64,000 bases of DNA, taken from Diploptera punctata. Taxonomy: Eukaryota > Arthropoda > Insecta > Blattodea > Blaberidae. This document shows, in pieces, positions 54,492-64,000 of this stretch. The DNA is taken from the NCBI GenBank assembly GCA_030220185.1, contig JASPKZ010007541.1, positions 1,247,501 through 1,311,500 on the forward strand, in the 5' to 3' direction. The notes below the pieces were generated by a model, which ran no database searches, was not told the DNA's origin, and saw only the letters and a program-made list of their open reading frames with translations. A program made the translations under genes and the position numbers. Numbering within the stretch: the first letter of the stretch is position 1; every line of letters starts with the position of its first letter.

Positions 54492-54639
54492 CCACTATAA
54501 TTTGATGTATCTATAAAAATTAGTAAAAAGATCCAAAAATCGTTTTAGGAAAACAACCTCGATTCCTTCGCATTTGGCTAAAAGAATAAATAGAGTAATT
54601 TAATCAAGTATATTATAAAATATTAAGTGCAACTAACTC

Positions 54640-54745
54640 TCGGGCACTAACTAACCCATAGATTCACGACCCCACGGACGTAAGCCTTTCACTCATCTCC
54701 ATCCTGACCTAATGTTTAGAATATTTCGTGAAGTACTTCCCGTCC
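54640..54745 (-). mobile_element. LINE 3' end fragment, (GTTA)-family, decayed
   Basis: Plus reading: ctctcgggcactaactaacc, catagattcacgaccccacg, gacgtaagcctttcactcat, cctgacctaatgttt. Only the extreme 3' segment remains. Confidence 0.65.
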
Positions 54746-54790
54746 GAACATCCGAATGGAAGACTAAAATATAAAGTATAATATTATATA

Positions 54791-55619
54791 CAGTAAAAGC
54801 TCCTTATTGGCGGGGATATGTTCCGCAAATATGCCGCGAGTACAGAAACCGCGAATATGGAACGGTAATTTGTGTAGATATATATGGGATACGTTACAAG
54901 GTTCCAAAATAAAATTAAAATTAAAATTATCAAAGTAAATTAAATTGATGAGAGATTTTGAACAATTTATATAAATCATTACTCTCAGGTTTAAGTAAGG
55001 GCTTAATGAACTTAGTTTCTTTCTTGATTTGCCGCTTTTAAAACGTCTTTCAATTCAGTTTGATATTCAGCTGTGAATTAAGATATAGAATTCCTTACTT
55101 TGTCTTTGGATTTCTTGATGAATCGTACAGTTGATTCATTAGCATTGAAACAGCGTGATATAGACGCAAACGACTGGCAACAAGCGTAAATGATCAAATT
55201 TTCTTTCCTTTAACTAGACATTATAAATTGGCAACAAACCAGAAGAGACACATGTTATTCAATCAAAATTATTGCATCGAATGACAAGTTGAAACAATAA
55301 AACTCCAATCGTGGCGAGGGCGGCACTTATCAACGGACATAATGGCACGTGAATTACGGCGGCGGTGACTTTTAACAACGAACTTTAGGCTTAGTGACAG
55401 TAAGGTTTGTTTTACGTTGATATTAATTTGTCCATATTGTAAAAGAAAAAAAAAGTTGCCGATGTGTTGATAAACGATACTGATCCTACTAATACAATAC
55501 CGAATGGATCTGTGAATAAATAAATTTTTAGCCGCGAATAAGGAACTGTGCCGCAATTTTTTAACCCGCGAATGATAAAAAACGCGAATAACGGAACCGC
55601 GAATAAGGAACTTTTACTG
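54791..55619. mobile_element. Pogo/Tigger-like element, non-autonomous
   Basis: Left end cagtaaaagctccttattgg; the right end reversed is cagtaaaagttccttattcg; flanked by TA on both sides. Sub-terminal repeats of ccgcgaata on both sides are typical of such elements. The interior shows no transposase motif I can read. Confidence 0.75.
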
Positions 55620-56275
55620 TAATTTATGCGTTACAAGGTTTTTTTTTAACAGGTAGTTGAATAAATAGATTCTAAAATGGAAATTCAAAGAATAAAATTA
55701 TATATTTCCATAACCAGTCTGGGGAGTGTGGCATTCACATGTGTGAATACTTTAAAATACTTGATAAATTTGCACACAAAATATTTCCATTTACGATGTT
55801 AATCCGTTCCTTGTATTGCGAATAGCATTTTCCTTCTCATTGGAATGTTCTTTTCTACAAATCTCTTCATTCTTATTTCTAAAATGAATATTCTTTCTCT
55901 AGTTTTTTATTTTTTATTTTTTAGAATAACATGTGTCTCTTCTGGTTTTTTAGAATTTTTGTAGTGACATTCGGTAGACACGTTTTCGTGGAATCAAGGG
56001 TACCGGTTAAAATAACAGATATAAACAAACTTCTGATGAATGTCATTTTATTCTGTTCCTTAATATACTGCAACGTAGGATATTTCATCACTCCACATCA
56101 TAAGACGCCATCTCCAGATCCCGGAACAGGAATTATCTGATTGGAAATCAGGGACTACCAGGTGTTAGAATAATTTGAAATATTTATTTTTTTTATTTTT
56201 TTCTTTAACTTCAGTTTCAATATTAACTTCAAACGTAATATAGACCTAAAAGTATTAATCGGCGTTTCGTAATTA
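55620..56275. other. AT-rich spacer, nothing recognised
   Basis: A plus open frame at 55931-56140 lacks similarity. Confidence 0.5.
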
Positions 56276-56288
56276 TTGTTATTATTGC

Positions 56289-56328
<40 letters not shown>

Positions 56329-56350
56329 ATTATTATTATTATCATACAAG
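56276..56350. repeat. (TTA)n microsatellite
   Basis: TTA array bordering the 5' truncation point of the LINE fragment that follows. Confidence 0.95.
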
Positions 56351-56351
56351 A

Positions 56352-56690
56352 AAAAAATGAATATTAGACATTCAATAGTAGATTATATAAGATATAAGCA
56401 ATTAAATGGGTATGGGCATGTACGACGAATACAAGAAGAAAGGTTACCCAGAAAAACATTGGAATGGTGTCCACCTGGAAGAAGAAGGAAAGGAAGCCCT
56501 CGAAACTCGTGGATGCAAGAAATAAGAATTGGAATGAGAATAAGAGGACTGGAGGACTTGGAGTGGATGGATAGAGACGAGTTGAGAAGGAAAATAAAAC
56601 TTTAGGCACAGAAAGATGTGTAAACATTGAAAATCTGTATATAAAATAAATAATAATAGTAATAATAATTATTATATTTAGCGTGAAAAA
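56352..56690 (+). pseudogene. LINE C-terminal fragment with TAA tail
   Basis: An open frame of about 85 codons: RHSIVDYIRYKQLNGYGHVR, RIQEERLPRKTLEWCPPGRR, RKGSPRNSWMQEIRIGMRIR, GLEDLEWMDRDELRRKIKL, stop. The 3' end is ggcacagaaagatg, aaatctgt, then TAA repeats. It is the sister copy of 3843-4126 (minus). The frame is intact, so this copy is younger. Confidence 0.8.
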
Positions 56691-56852
56691 CATATTTTAC
56701 ATATATGAATTCTATATTGCATATTTTATTATATTTTTAAAATTAATTATGTCTTATATATTAGAAAACAAATTTATTGGAAATTCTCGTATATTTGTGA
56801 TGGTTGAGTGGAAAAGTAGGCGTTATGGCTTTAATTGTGCCTGAATAAATAG

Positions 56853-56854
<2 letters not shown>

Positions 56855-56909
<55 letters not shown>

Positions 56910-56955
56910 GTTATTATTATTTTATTATTATTGTTATTATTTATTATTATTATTA

Positions 56956-57022
<67 letters not shown>

Positions 57023-57062
57023 TTATTATTATTATATTATTATTATTATTATTATTATTATA
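56855..57062. repeat. (TTA)n microsatellite, longest array
   Basis: About 200 bases of TTA units with a few phase shifts. Confidence 0.95.
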
Positions 57063-57114
57063 AATTCAAACAAGTGTTATGTGACAAAGGGATATAATCA
57101 TGACTTGTCATATA

Positions 57115-57901
57115 CAGGTTGAGTCTAAATTCCCCTTACAGAGTTTTAGGACTTGTGTTGGGACCAAGACAATTAAGTTTAGCGTAGAAACTACGTGTCC
57201 GAAAAAACTTACTGGTGCATAATGATGATGTCCGCTCCACGCAAAGGTAAACTCGGAGCGCCACTCACTAGGATATTCTTGATTAGGGTAGTCCATACGT
57301 AATTCCCGCTCTACTGATGTTCCATGGGCCCACTGCAAGTTTATTTGACATGCTATTCAGAGGAGTTTGTGATCCGACCAATGACCCGGCTTAATCTGAA
57401 CTATACAGGTAGTAATTCTTCACGATAGTATAAGTATTGGTACTGTGTTGCTATTAATCCATGGACATACACCACAGACATGATTTTATTGTACAAGCGG
57501 AGATAGTGTGCAATGGCAAGTCCGATTACTGGGCCCGCACGTTTACACGGCTTGGCCCCCGCTTGACTAACATACCTGTGAGGTCATAAGAAAACCGTAA
57601 TTTACGATACCCTGTAGAATCCGTGGAAGACCTACTAGCACGAGTTATGACAGCGGCGGATGTTGTTGGACCAGGGATTGGTGATCGTGTTTACAAAAAC
57701 GTGGTACGGAGGTACCGCATCTGTATTGAAGTCGGTGATCGTCACATTGATCCCTTCTTGTAAGTGGTTCCAGACGACAGACAGCAGTGGTATTTTGTGT
57801 GTAAAGGAAAAGCGGTATTTTCGGATATGGATTCGTATGTTACATTTAATTGAATTGGTCCCTTCTCTATGCCATCAAACTCTGAAAGGGGAATTTAGAC
57901 G

Positions 57902-57904
<3 letters not shown>
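57115..57904 (+). mobile_element. IS630/mariner-like element, internally deleted
   Basis: Ends: left caggttgagtctaaattccc, cttacagagttt; right reversed cagcgtctaaattccccttt, cagagttt. TA flanks at 57113-57114 and 57905-57906. The interior retains a transposase C-terminus (57590-57790): TVIYDTP..SVEDLLARVMT, AADVVGPGIGDRVYKNVVRR, YRICIEVGDRHIDPFL. The catalytic core is missing. Confidence 0.8.

Positions 57905-57961
<57 letters not shown>
57905..57961. repeat. (TA)n microsatellite
   Basis: About 28 TA units starting at the target TA of the element to its left. Confidence 0.95.
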
Positions 57962-57964
<3 letters not shown>

Positions 57965-59201
57965 TATTATTTCAAATAGCTTAACATCGATACATTACGT
58001 AGTCATTTTCCTAAGGGAAAATTCATCACTTACATCACATCCTCGTAATATATTTTTTCTTCCTTTTTTCTATTTTTACTTTTATTTGCAGATCTACTGA
58101 TATCATTCGGCATTAATCCTACTTTCTCAATTATATATTTTTGGATTCTATTTTTTCAGCAATTAAGAAATTACAAGTTAAGTTACCTTAAGAGAGTTAC
58201 CTCACTGTGATTAGATACAATTAGAAATTGCTACGAAAATGTGCCCCAAGAGATTTAGAAATATTCTACTGTACCTTAGTGAAATTCAAGATGGCACGAT
58301 AGCTCTATGAGCGTAGCTGATATTTCTACCAAAATTCCCTAAGTTGGCAGTCCTTTTTAGTCACATTTATACTTATCGTTGCATGATATATTATGTCTAT
58401 ATCACGTGTGTTAGGATACTGCTATTTCAAATTTTAACTAAAATTTCGCTATTTTGCACGGTTCAATGTATATATTCCTATCACATTGTACTACATTTAT
58501 TGGTTAGTTTTCCTAGTTTAAACTTAAGGTAAGTGCCCATCTGCGCCACAATTTACGTAAGTTGTCCCCATTTACAAACAGAGGAAGTAATCTGCAGTAC
58601 ATGGACTAGAATCAAGCAATATAAATAGTAATGTAAAGGAAACTGAAGTATTAAAATCAGAATTAAAGTTTGAATGTATTTATACTATATATGTATGTAT
58701 GTATGTATATGTATGTTATTATATGGATTTGCTATTATACTTGTTCGCTGAAAATGAAACTTACTGAGTATGACATTTATACTTACATGTAATAAGTAAT
58801 ATGTACTTGAACATATATACTGAGCATTGTGTAAGGCCTATGTAAACCTTTTATTATATTCAGGAGACACACCGAGTGATGTTGGAGCCCTTCGTCAGTT
58901 TTCAAAGTGTCTTTCATCTGACTCGTTTACACTGCTCTTAGTAATAAAGTAGAGAGTGGAATTTGTTCGACAATACTATTGACTTACTTGTACTGATACT
59001 GACTATAGTAGAGCGATTAGGAGTGGTGGAATGGGAGTATTACATGTCTGAACACCTGTCGGGTAAATAATTAAATATTATTCCGCAAAATAAATATATG
59101 AAGCAATATATAGTGCATAATACAATAAAATACACTTAGGTAATGCATTGCGTACAAGGTAATGAAACTTTTTAAAGCAATGACTTCCCAATGGTACTCT
59201 A
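57962..59201. other. AT-rich spacer, nothing recognised
   Basis: A TATG/TGTA run at 58692-58715. 58860-58990 is an unassigned, slightly GC-richer block. Confidence 0.5.
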
Positions 59202-60051
59202 CAGGGTGTCTACAAAGTCCTACTACCAAAACAATGTAACTTAGCTCGTAAACTATTCGAGAAAGAGACATGCGGAGTTTTGCAACGTAATTTTTTACAT
59301 ATCTCAAAGTTTTGTTTACATTTGTTGCAGATTGTGATTTAAACATTTACGACACCACAAGAAAAGACCCAATGTGTATGGTGGTATGCTGAGTCTGGTA
59401 AATCACCACTCATATCCGAACATTCTGGCGGTTAACATGTCCAGACCCAAAGAACTTCACCCTCTGAAGGTAGTCATAGTCTTCGTCAATTGCGTTCAGC
59501 ATGGAATCAACGAATTCAGACGCCGAGGGAAGTCAGTTGGCAGCGACGCTTGCGTTATTTTCACTTTAGAGGCCTGAAGATGTAGCCCCTTATGGAGGAA
59601 TTTATGATTGGTTGATTTTGGTAAATGCAGTTCCCGTGAAGCACGACGAACCGATTTTTGAGGTCTCAGTTGAAATGCAAATTGCCCATTTTTGATAGTT
59701 TCTTGGAATAACACTTGGTCGTTCAATCCGTGGCAAGTCCATTACCCTGCCAATCGCTAGAAATTTCTCGGCCCACATAATTATAGATGATTTGGATGAA
59801 AGATCTCTTCTATATTGTCGGTGGAGAATTCCCAAGACAGTCACTGGTGATTTACCAGACTCAGCATACCGCCATACACATTGGGTCTTTTCCTGTTGTG
59901 TCGTCATTGTCGTTTAAATCACAATCTGCAACAAATGTAAACAAAACTTTGAGAGATGTTGAATTCGTTGCAAAAAACCGCATATCAATATCTGAAATAA
60001 TTTACGAGCTAAGTTACATTGTTTTGGTAGCATGACTTTGTGGACACACTG
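59202..60051. mobile_element. IS630/mariner-like element rearranged head to head
   Basis: Long inverted arms of about 200 bases: left cagggtgtctacaaagtcct, caatgtaacttagctcgtaa, gtttacatttgttgcagatt, cccaatgtgtatggtggtat; the right is the reverse complement. TA flanks both ends. Both arms carry the start of the same transposase, so two 5' ends face each other and no 3' end is present. Confidence 0.8.
59496..59907 (-). pseudogene. Transposase N-terminal half (HTH region), frameshifted
   Basis: Minus strand: MTTQQEKTQCVWRYAESGKS, PVTVLGILHRQYRRDLSSKS, SIIMWAEKFLAIGRVMDLPR, a shift, then QKSVRRASRELHLPKSTNHK and LHLQASKVKITQASLPTDF. The Q.RR.Y..D.....I..W...F...G pattern followed by KS.RRAS.EL..P.ST is the N-terminal DNA-binding region of an insect mariner-like group. 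The catalytic domain is absent. Confidence 0.8.
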
Positions 60052-61490
60052 TACAATAACTCCAGTTTTTTACTAAACGAAACATTGTTTAATGCGTCTT
60101 TCTACATGACAGAGCTCTCTTCATAGCCCGGTAGGTATGCAGCTATGTAATACACCCCGTTCCACCCCTATGCGCGCGTTCTCATATAGTCTATACCAGT
60201 ACAAATAACCCTTCGACTTTTGGAAGAGATTCCTCTCTCTGGTAATGACCCATTGAAAGTTGAACTTAAATATAAGAAATATATTCTTTATTAAAATTAT
60301 TTTGAAATTTAAATTAATGTTGTATTTCACAATTTAGTTGTACAAATATTATTTGTTAATTTAAGAAAAATATTATATAACTAATATTTAATGTCTTGCA
60401 TTTGACAGAACTTTGCAACGAAGAATTCTGCTGGCAGCGAAGAGAAACCAAGAAATACCTGTACTCCATTAAGCCAATTTTATGAATAAGTACCAGTATG
60501 TAACAATCTCTATGTTGACTCATAATGACTTTTCTGTGACTGTCTAGTTATGCCGAGACACTTTACGGATATCTAAATAAATATATTCTGGAGGCATTTA
60601 AAATGGCTTGTGTTACACAAGAACTCGAATTGAAGATTAAGTTTGTTTGTGAATAGTTTGATTTGCTAATTTATTAAATATCCTTTAACAACTATTTTCT
60701 AATTCTCATTAAGTATATTTGCAAAAAAAATTGAAGTTCTGAAGAATTAAGGATCTCGATTCAATAAATGTAATTGAATAGTATTTGAATGTAAAATAGT
60801 AATTAATTTGGCTAACAGTACATTACGTTTCCCTTAATTGTCTATAGTATATTCTTGTTATACTGTTACTCTACATGCTTCTCCTGTTTTTACCAACATT
60901 TTATATTATTTAAAACGTTTTTAACGATATTTATAACATTCTTTTACAATTTTTACATATCTAGTTATTTACGAGAAACAAGGTAGCAGCAGAATATATT
61001 TACATAATTTTGCGATACACTATTGCCACCATCAACAACTCAATTACACCGTGAAAGTTATGTTAGTTCTATTTTTGTTAGGTTAGTGTTAGTGTACATC
61101 ATATCTGAGTACACTTCAGTAAATAATATGCATGTAATTTATTTTGTTAGGTTAGAAAGGGAGAGAGAGAAGTTAGTGTACATCCATTTTAATAAATGTT
61201 TGGGAATTTATTTCGAAGATTGGTCATACCGCACGTGCTGCCATCTAGCAACAACTCTATCAACTTTCTGTAGGATTTCAAAGATATGTGGTTCCACCTA
61301 GCGACAGCCCTATAAACTCATGCGCATGCGCACTGCTATTTTGTATATTGGGAAAGGTGAAGTACTGTTTTTCCATTTATTTAATAAAGAACATAACTCT
61401 GTGGAGGACAAGCTCATACCTGAACTTCAGCGAGGACTGAGTTTGAGAATAACCAACTCTTGTTACGTAATGAATTGCATATGTTTAAAC
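60052..61490. other. AT-rich spacer, nothing recognised
   Basis: No supported gene. 61140-61330 contains a GA-rich run and a slightly GC-richer block. Confidence 0.5.

Positions 61491-61524
<34 letters not shown>
61491..61524. repeat. (TA)n microsatellite
   Basis: TA run followed by TG units. Confidence 0.95.
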
Positions 61525-61532
<8 letters not shown>

Positions 61533-61595
61533 TATAATTAAATGTTTAACATTGAGCAATGCAAGCTTAATATGGTATGATAAGAAAAATAAATG

Positions 61596-61662
61596 GCTGG
61601 ACGGGATTCGAACCCAGAACTCTGAGTCTATACCTCATGTGTTATCCATTACACCACCAGGC
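61596..61662 (-). other. tRNA-like module
   Basis: On the minus strand gcctggtggtgtaatggata, acacatgaggtatagactca, gagttctgggttcgaatccc, gtccagcc. A and B boxes are intact; the acceptor has changes. Confidence 0.5.
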
Positions 61663-61720
61663 GAATCTAATCCAAACACTTATTTTTCTTTTATATGTAT
61701 TATATATGGAGAATATAATA

Positions 61721-61776
61721 ATGGATAACGTGCTGAAGTACAGACTCAGAGTTCCGGGTTCGAATCCCGTCAAGGC
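61721..61776 (+). other. tRNA-like module, 5' part replaced
   Basis: atggataacgtgctgaagta, cagactcagagttccgggtt, cgaatcccgtcaaggc. The A box start is lost. Confidence 0.45.
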
Positions 61777-61849
61777 ATTTATTTTTCTTATCATGCCATA
61801 TTAAGCTTGCTTTGCTCAATGTTAAACATTTAATTATAACATCGATAAA

Positions 61850-62095
61850 GCGTCACTGCTATAAAGTAAAAAAATATATATTCTCTTTAATTTGCTTACT
61901 TGTTATAGTCAGCTACTAGATGGCAGTGAAGACCGAGTTCTCGCGACATCTAGTAATAATGGAGAATATAATACATATATAAGAAAAATAAGTGTTTGAA
62001 TTGGATTCGCCTGGTGGTGTAATGGATAACACGCTGAGGTACAGACTCAGAGTTCCGGGTTCGAATCCCGTCCAGGCATTTATTTTCTCATCATG

Positions 62096-62100
<5 letters not shown>
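61850..62100 (+). repeat. Repeat family F copy 2, most complete
   Basis: tgctataaagtaaaa, tctctttaatttgcttactt, ctagatggcagtgaagaccg, agttctcgcgac, then the tRNA-like end and atttattttctcatcatg. Diverged copy of 165-425. Confidence 0.65.
62009..62077 (+). other. tRNA-like cloverleaf, best copy
   Basis: gcctggtggtgtaatggata, acacgctgaggtacagactc, agagttccgggttcgaatcc, cgtccaggc. Acceptor pairs 6 of 7; D stem gtgt/acac; anticodon stem ctgag/ctcag perfect with loop gtacaga, giving an unusual anticodon ACA; T stem cggg/cccg. At 69 bases it is slightly short. It could be transcribed by Pol III, but function as a tRNA is doubtful. Confidence 0.55.
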
Positions 62101-62139
<39 letters not shown>

Positions 62140-62176
62140 CATAAAATAATAAAACAATATATATATATATATATTG
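62096..62176. repeat. Two (TA)n hairpins
   Basis: atgcta-(TA)n-tagcat and aaaacaata-(TA)n-tattgtttt: each TA run is enclosed by a short inverted repeat. Confidence 0.9.
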
Positions 62177-62954
62177 TTTTATTCTGTTATCTTAATTTCA
62201 AATTATTTAATATCAGTCGATATAGCCCACGCACTCTAAACTGGCGGGTTTGCGACGCCATTGTTGTACTTGGGGGAAACAAGATGTGAATTGGTACTAC
62301 TTACTGGCTTCATAATATCGACTCATCTATTATTAGTGTATAGGCATTTCAAATGTGAATTAGTACTTAGAAGCTATTCTGAGTTATGTTAAACTTATAA
62401 CTGACTGCAAAATTATCGCGTTTAGCACACTACAGGAACCATCTCGACAGTGTTTTCTTTTAGGTCTGTACTAGGGGTTTGAATGTAGAGTGAGTGGTAG
62501 CCCTTAGGTTATAAGACGAAAAAAAAGTTTCAATAATAAAACTAGGACTCGAATAGTTATTCATCAGTATTTGCGCATTGTTCGATTTTTCACTATTATT
62601 ATAAGACGAAAAATGAGTGATGGTCTCCAATCACCAGTTACTATTGCGCGGAATATTAAATGAATTTTAACTAATATATTGTTTGTTGATGTGCAATTAT
62701 TGAACAAAATATTCGAAATTTAATGTATTTCCCTAGATTCCGTAGAGTGAATTTACTTCCGTAGCAACCAACAATATCATTTTAAAATGCATTTGCTTTC
62801 CTAAAGTCAAAAGTATGATTGCTTACTTTCTATAAGGAGTTTGAAATATGAAGGCTCAAAAGAATAGATGAGAAACAAAAATTAAGAGAACCAAAAACGT
62901 TCCAGTGAATATGTATCTGGAAATTAACGATCAATCTCATAGTGTTACACATTA
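62177..62954. other. AT-rich spacer, nothing recognised
   Basis: No supported feature. Confidence 0.5.
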
Positions 62955-63240
62955 TAATGTGTACGTAGACCCTTATCATCTCCTCGCTATGTCCTAATAA
63001 TACTATGCCTACATCATGAGCATAAATTAACAGCTTATTAATAACATAGAGTTGTAGGCCTTATTCATCCTGTAATATTTAATGACATGCTCTAGTACAT
63101 CATTGAATAGTAGAGCAGATAGTGTGTCTCCTTGCTTTAAGTCATTATAAATTTCAAATTGTCTGAAAACTGTTTGCCTACATGAACCTTATTCTTTGTG
63201 CCATTTATATTATGTGATCTGCAAGAAAATTTTGTAGAAT
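62955..63240 (-). pseudogene. LINE reverse transcriptase fragment, (GTAA)-family
   Basis: The minus strand gives NGTKNKVHVGKQFSDNLKFI, then a shifted L.KETHYLLYYSMMY (from KQGD.LSPLLFNF) and INKLLIYAHDVGIV-like traces (YADD damaged). It corresponds to 19990-20330 of the plus copy. Confidence 0.65.
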
Positions 63241-64000
63241 TAATAGTTAACATTTGTTTGAAGAAATATATAGTCTTTAAATAGGTTTTCAATCCAAAAC
63301 CAAAATGTGTAAAACCAAAAATTATAACTTGTTTCGAGAATAAATGCACGTTTTAACAGTTTGAATTAATTAATTAAAATATATTTTATCTATGGATGAC
63401 GATAACGAGGATGGTGATAAATTTGAGTCAGATTTTGTTTATTTCGGACCTGAACCTACTTCTAATATTTTCTACGATATTATACTAAAATTAAAAATAT
63501 AATCGAGCGCCAGGCGTAGATTACTGCTGAATTAATTAAATCTGGGGAGGGGGCAAAAATCCGTGGATACATTTAAGAAATTAGTCCTTTGATTCTTTAG
63601 TTTTCAATTACTTACAAACCTAAAGAGGCTTCAAATTGTCAATAAAACTAGCAGATCCAATTTTATTTAAGATATAGATCTATTATAATGAATTAAACAA
63701 AGGAAAGGTAATATTTTAAGTTATTTGTACACTTTTTACCTTCCCTTTTATTATATTTTTTTAGGTAATGTGTCAAATAGTTATCATATTTCCACTTTAG
63801 GAAAACAGATCTTATAGTATTAATTTCTCCGACATTTGACCACAATTATAATTTATAATGTGCAAGAAATATCACTTAAGATTTTATATTTATGTGTTAA
63901 GAATAAACAAAATGTGTCAATTCATTTGAGTACTAATTTCAAACTATAATAAGATTGATTTAGATGTATGAAAGACGTTATTAATATTGCCAACTTGATG
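63241..64000. other. AT-rich spacer, nothing recognised
   Basis: No supported feature to the window end. Confidence 0.5.

Larger units (their letters stand above)
61531..61841. repeat. Palindrome carrying two opposed tRNA-like modules (family F)
   Basis: Outer arms gttataattaaatgtttaac, attgagcaa..aagcttaata and the reverse on the right. Inside are a minus tRNA-like module (61596-61662) and a plus one (61721-61776, 5' part lost). The centre is AT-rich. Confidence 0.8.

Overview
The window is animal nuclear DNA and almost certainly comes from an insect. It is AT-rich and intron-dominated, with long (AAT)n/(TTA)n and (TA)n runs, tRNA-derived SINEs, many 5'-truncated non-LTR retrotransposon (LINE) tails and many Tc1/mariner/pogo remnants. 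There is no operon structure and no CRISPR, rRNA or bacterial gene. The receptor exons match the insect sulfakinin (cholecystokinin-like) receptor type. The dominant LINE 3' end encodes a conserved C-terminus ending ...YVRAAMNLRVR. From memory, the LINE and SINE style suggests a large polyneopteran genome such as a cockroach or termite; that is inference, not a match.

The only host gene I can support runs on the plus strand from 11134 to about 37903. It is the 3' half of a class-A GPCR of the sulfakinin/CCK receptor family, in four exons. Exon 11134-11430 encodes the third intracellular loop up to an AKKK stretch. Exon 27073-27317 encodes TM6, TM7 and helix 8 (VIRMLF, FFVCWAPL, NPITY). Exon 29992-30158 encodes a tail with a CCCCC run. 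Exon 37755-37903 is the proposed Ser-rich C-terminus and stop. Splice signals and reading phases (0, 2, 1) agree across all three introns of about 15.6, 2.7 and 7.6 kb. The N-terminus and TM1-TM5 are not in the window and probably lie upstream.

Nearly everything else is mobile-element debris. (1) LINE fragments of at least three kinds: one family with a (GTTA/GTAA)n tail (13985, 20-23 kb, 25.5-27.0 kb, 39.0, 48.1, 50.2, 51.3 and 63.0 kb), one with (GAT)n tails, and one with TAA tails flanked by (TTA)n arrays. (2) SINEs: a tRNA-headed family A with about ten copies, a tRNA-Ser-like family B, another with a reversed tRNA head near 4.3 kb, and a fourth at 2.8, 6.9 and 14.7 kb. (3) IS630/Tc1/mariner/pogo relatives, all internally deleted or broken, several with clear terminal inverted repeats and TA duplications (15.6, 23.9, 31.4, 35.4, 54.8, 57.1 and 59.2 kb). 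(4) Fold-back (hairpin) elements at 1, 12.6, 45.3, 47.7, 53.9 and 61.5 kb. (5) Uncharacterised repeat families, here called C, E, F, H and I.

The most informative structures are nested: a LINE split by a pogo element that itself carries a LINE tail (15.2-17.2 kb); a fold-back element split by a LINE with a perfect 18-bp target duplication (47.7-49.0 kb); and a palindrome with one hairpin element in its left arm and another repeat in its centre (45.3-46.4 kb). I see no complete autonomous element. Element boundaries are read by eye and may be off by tens of bases.
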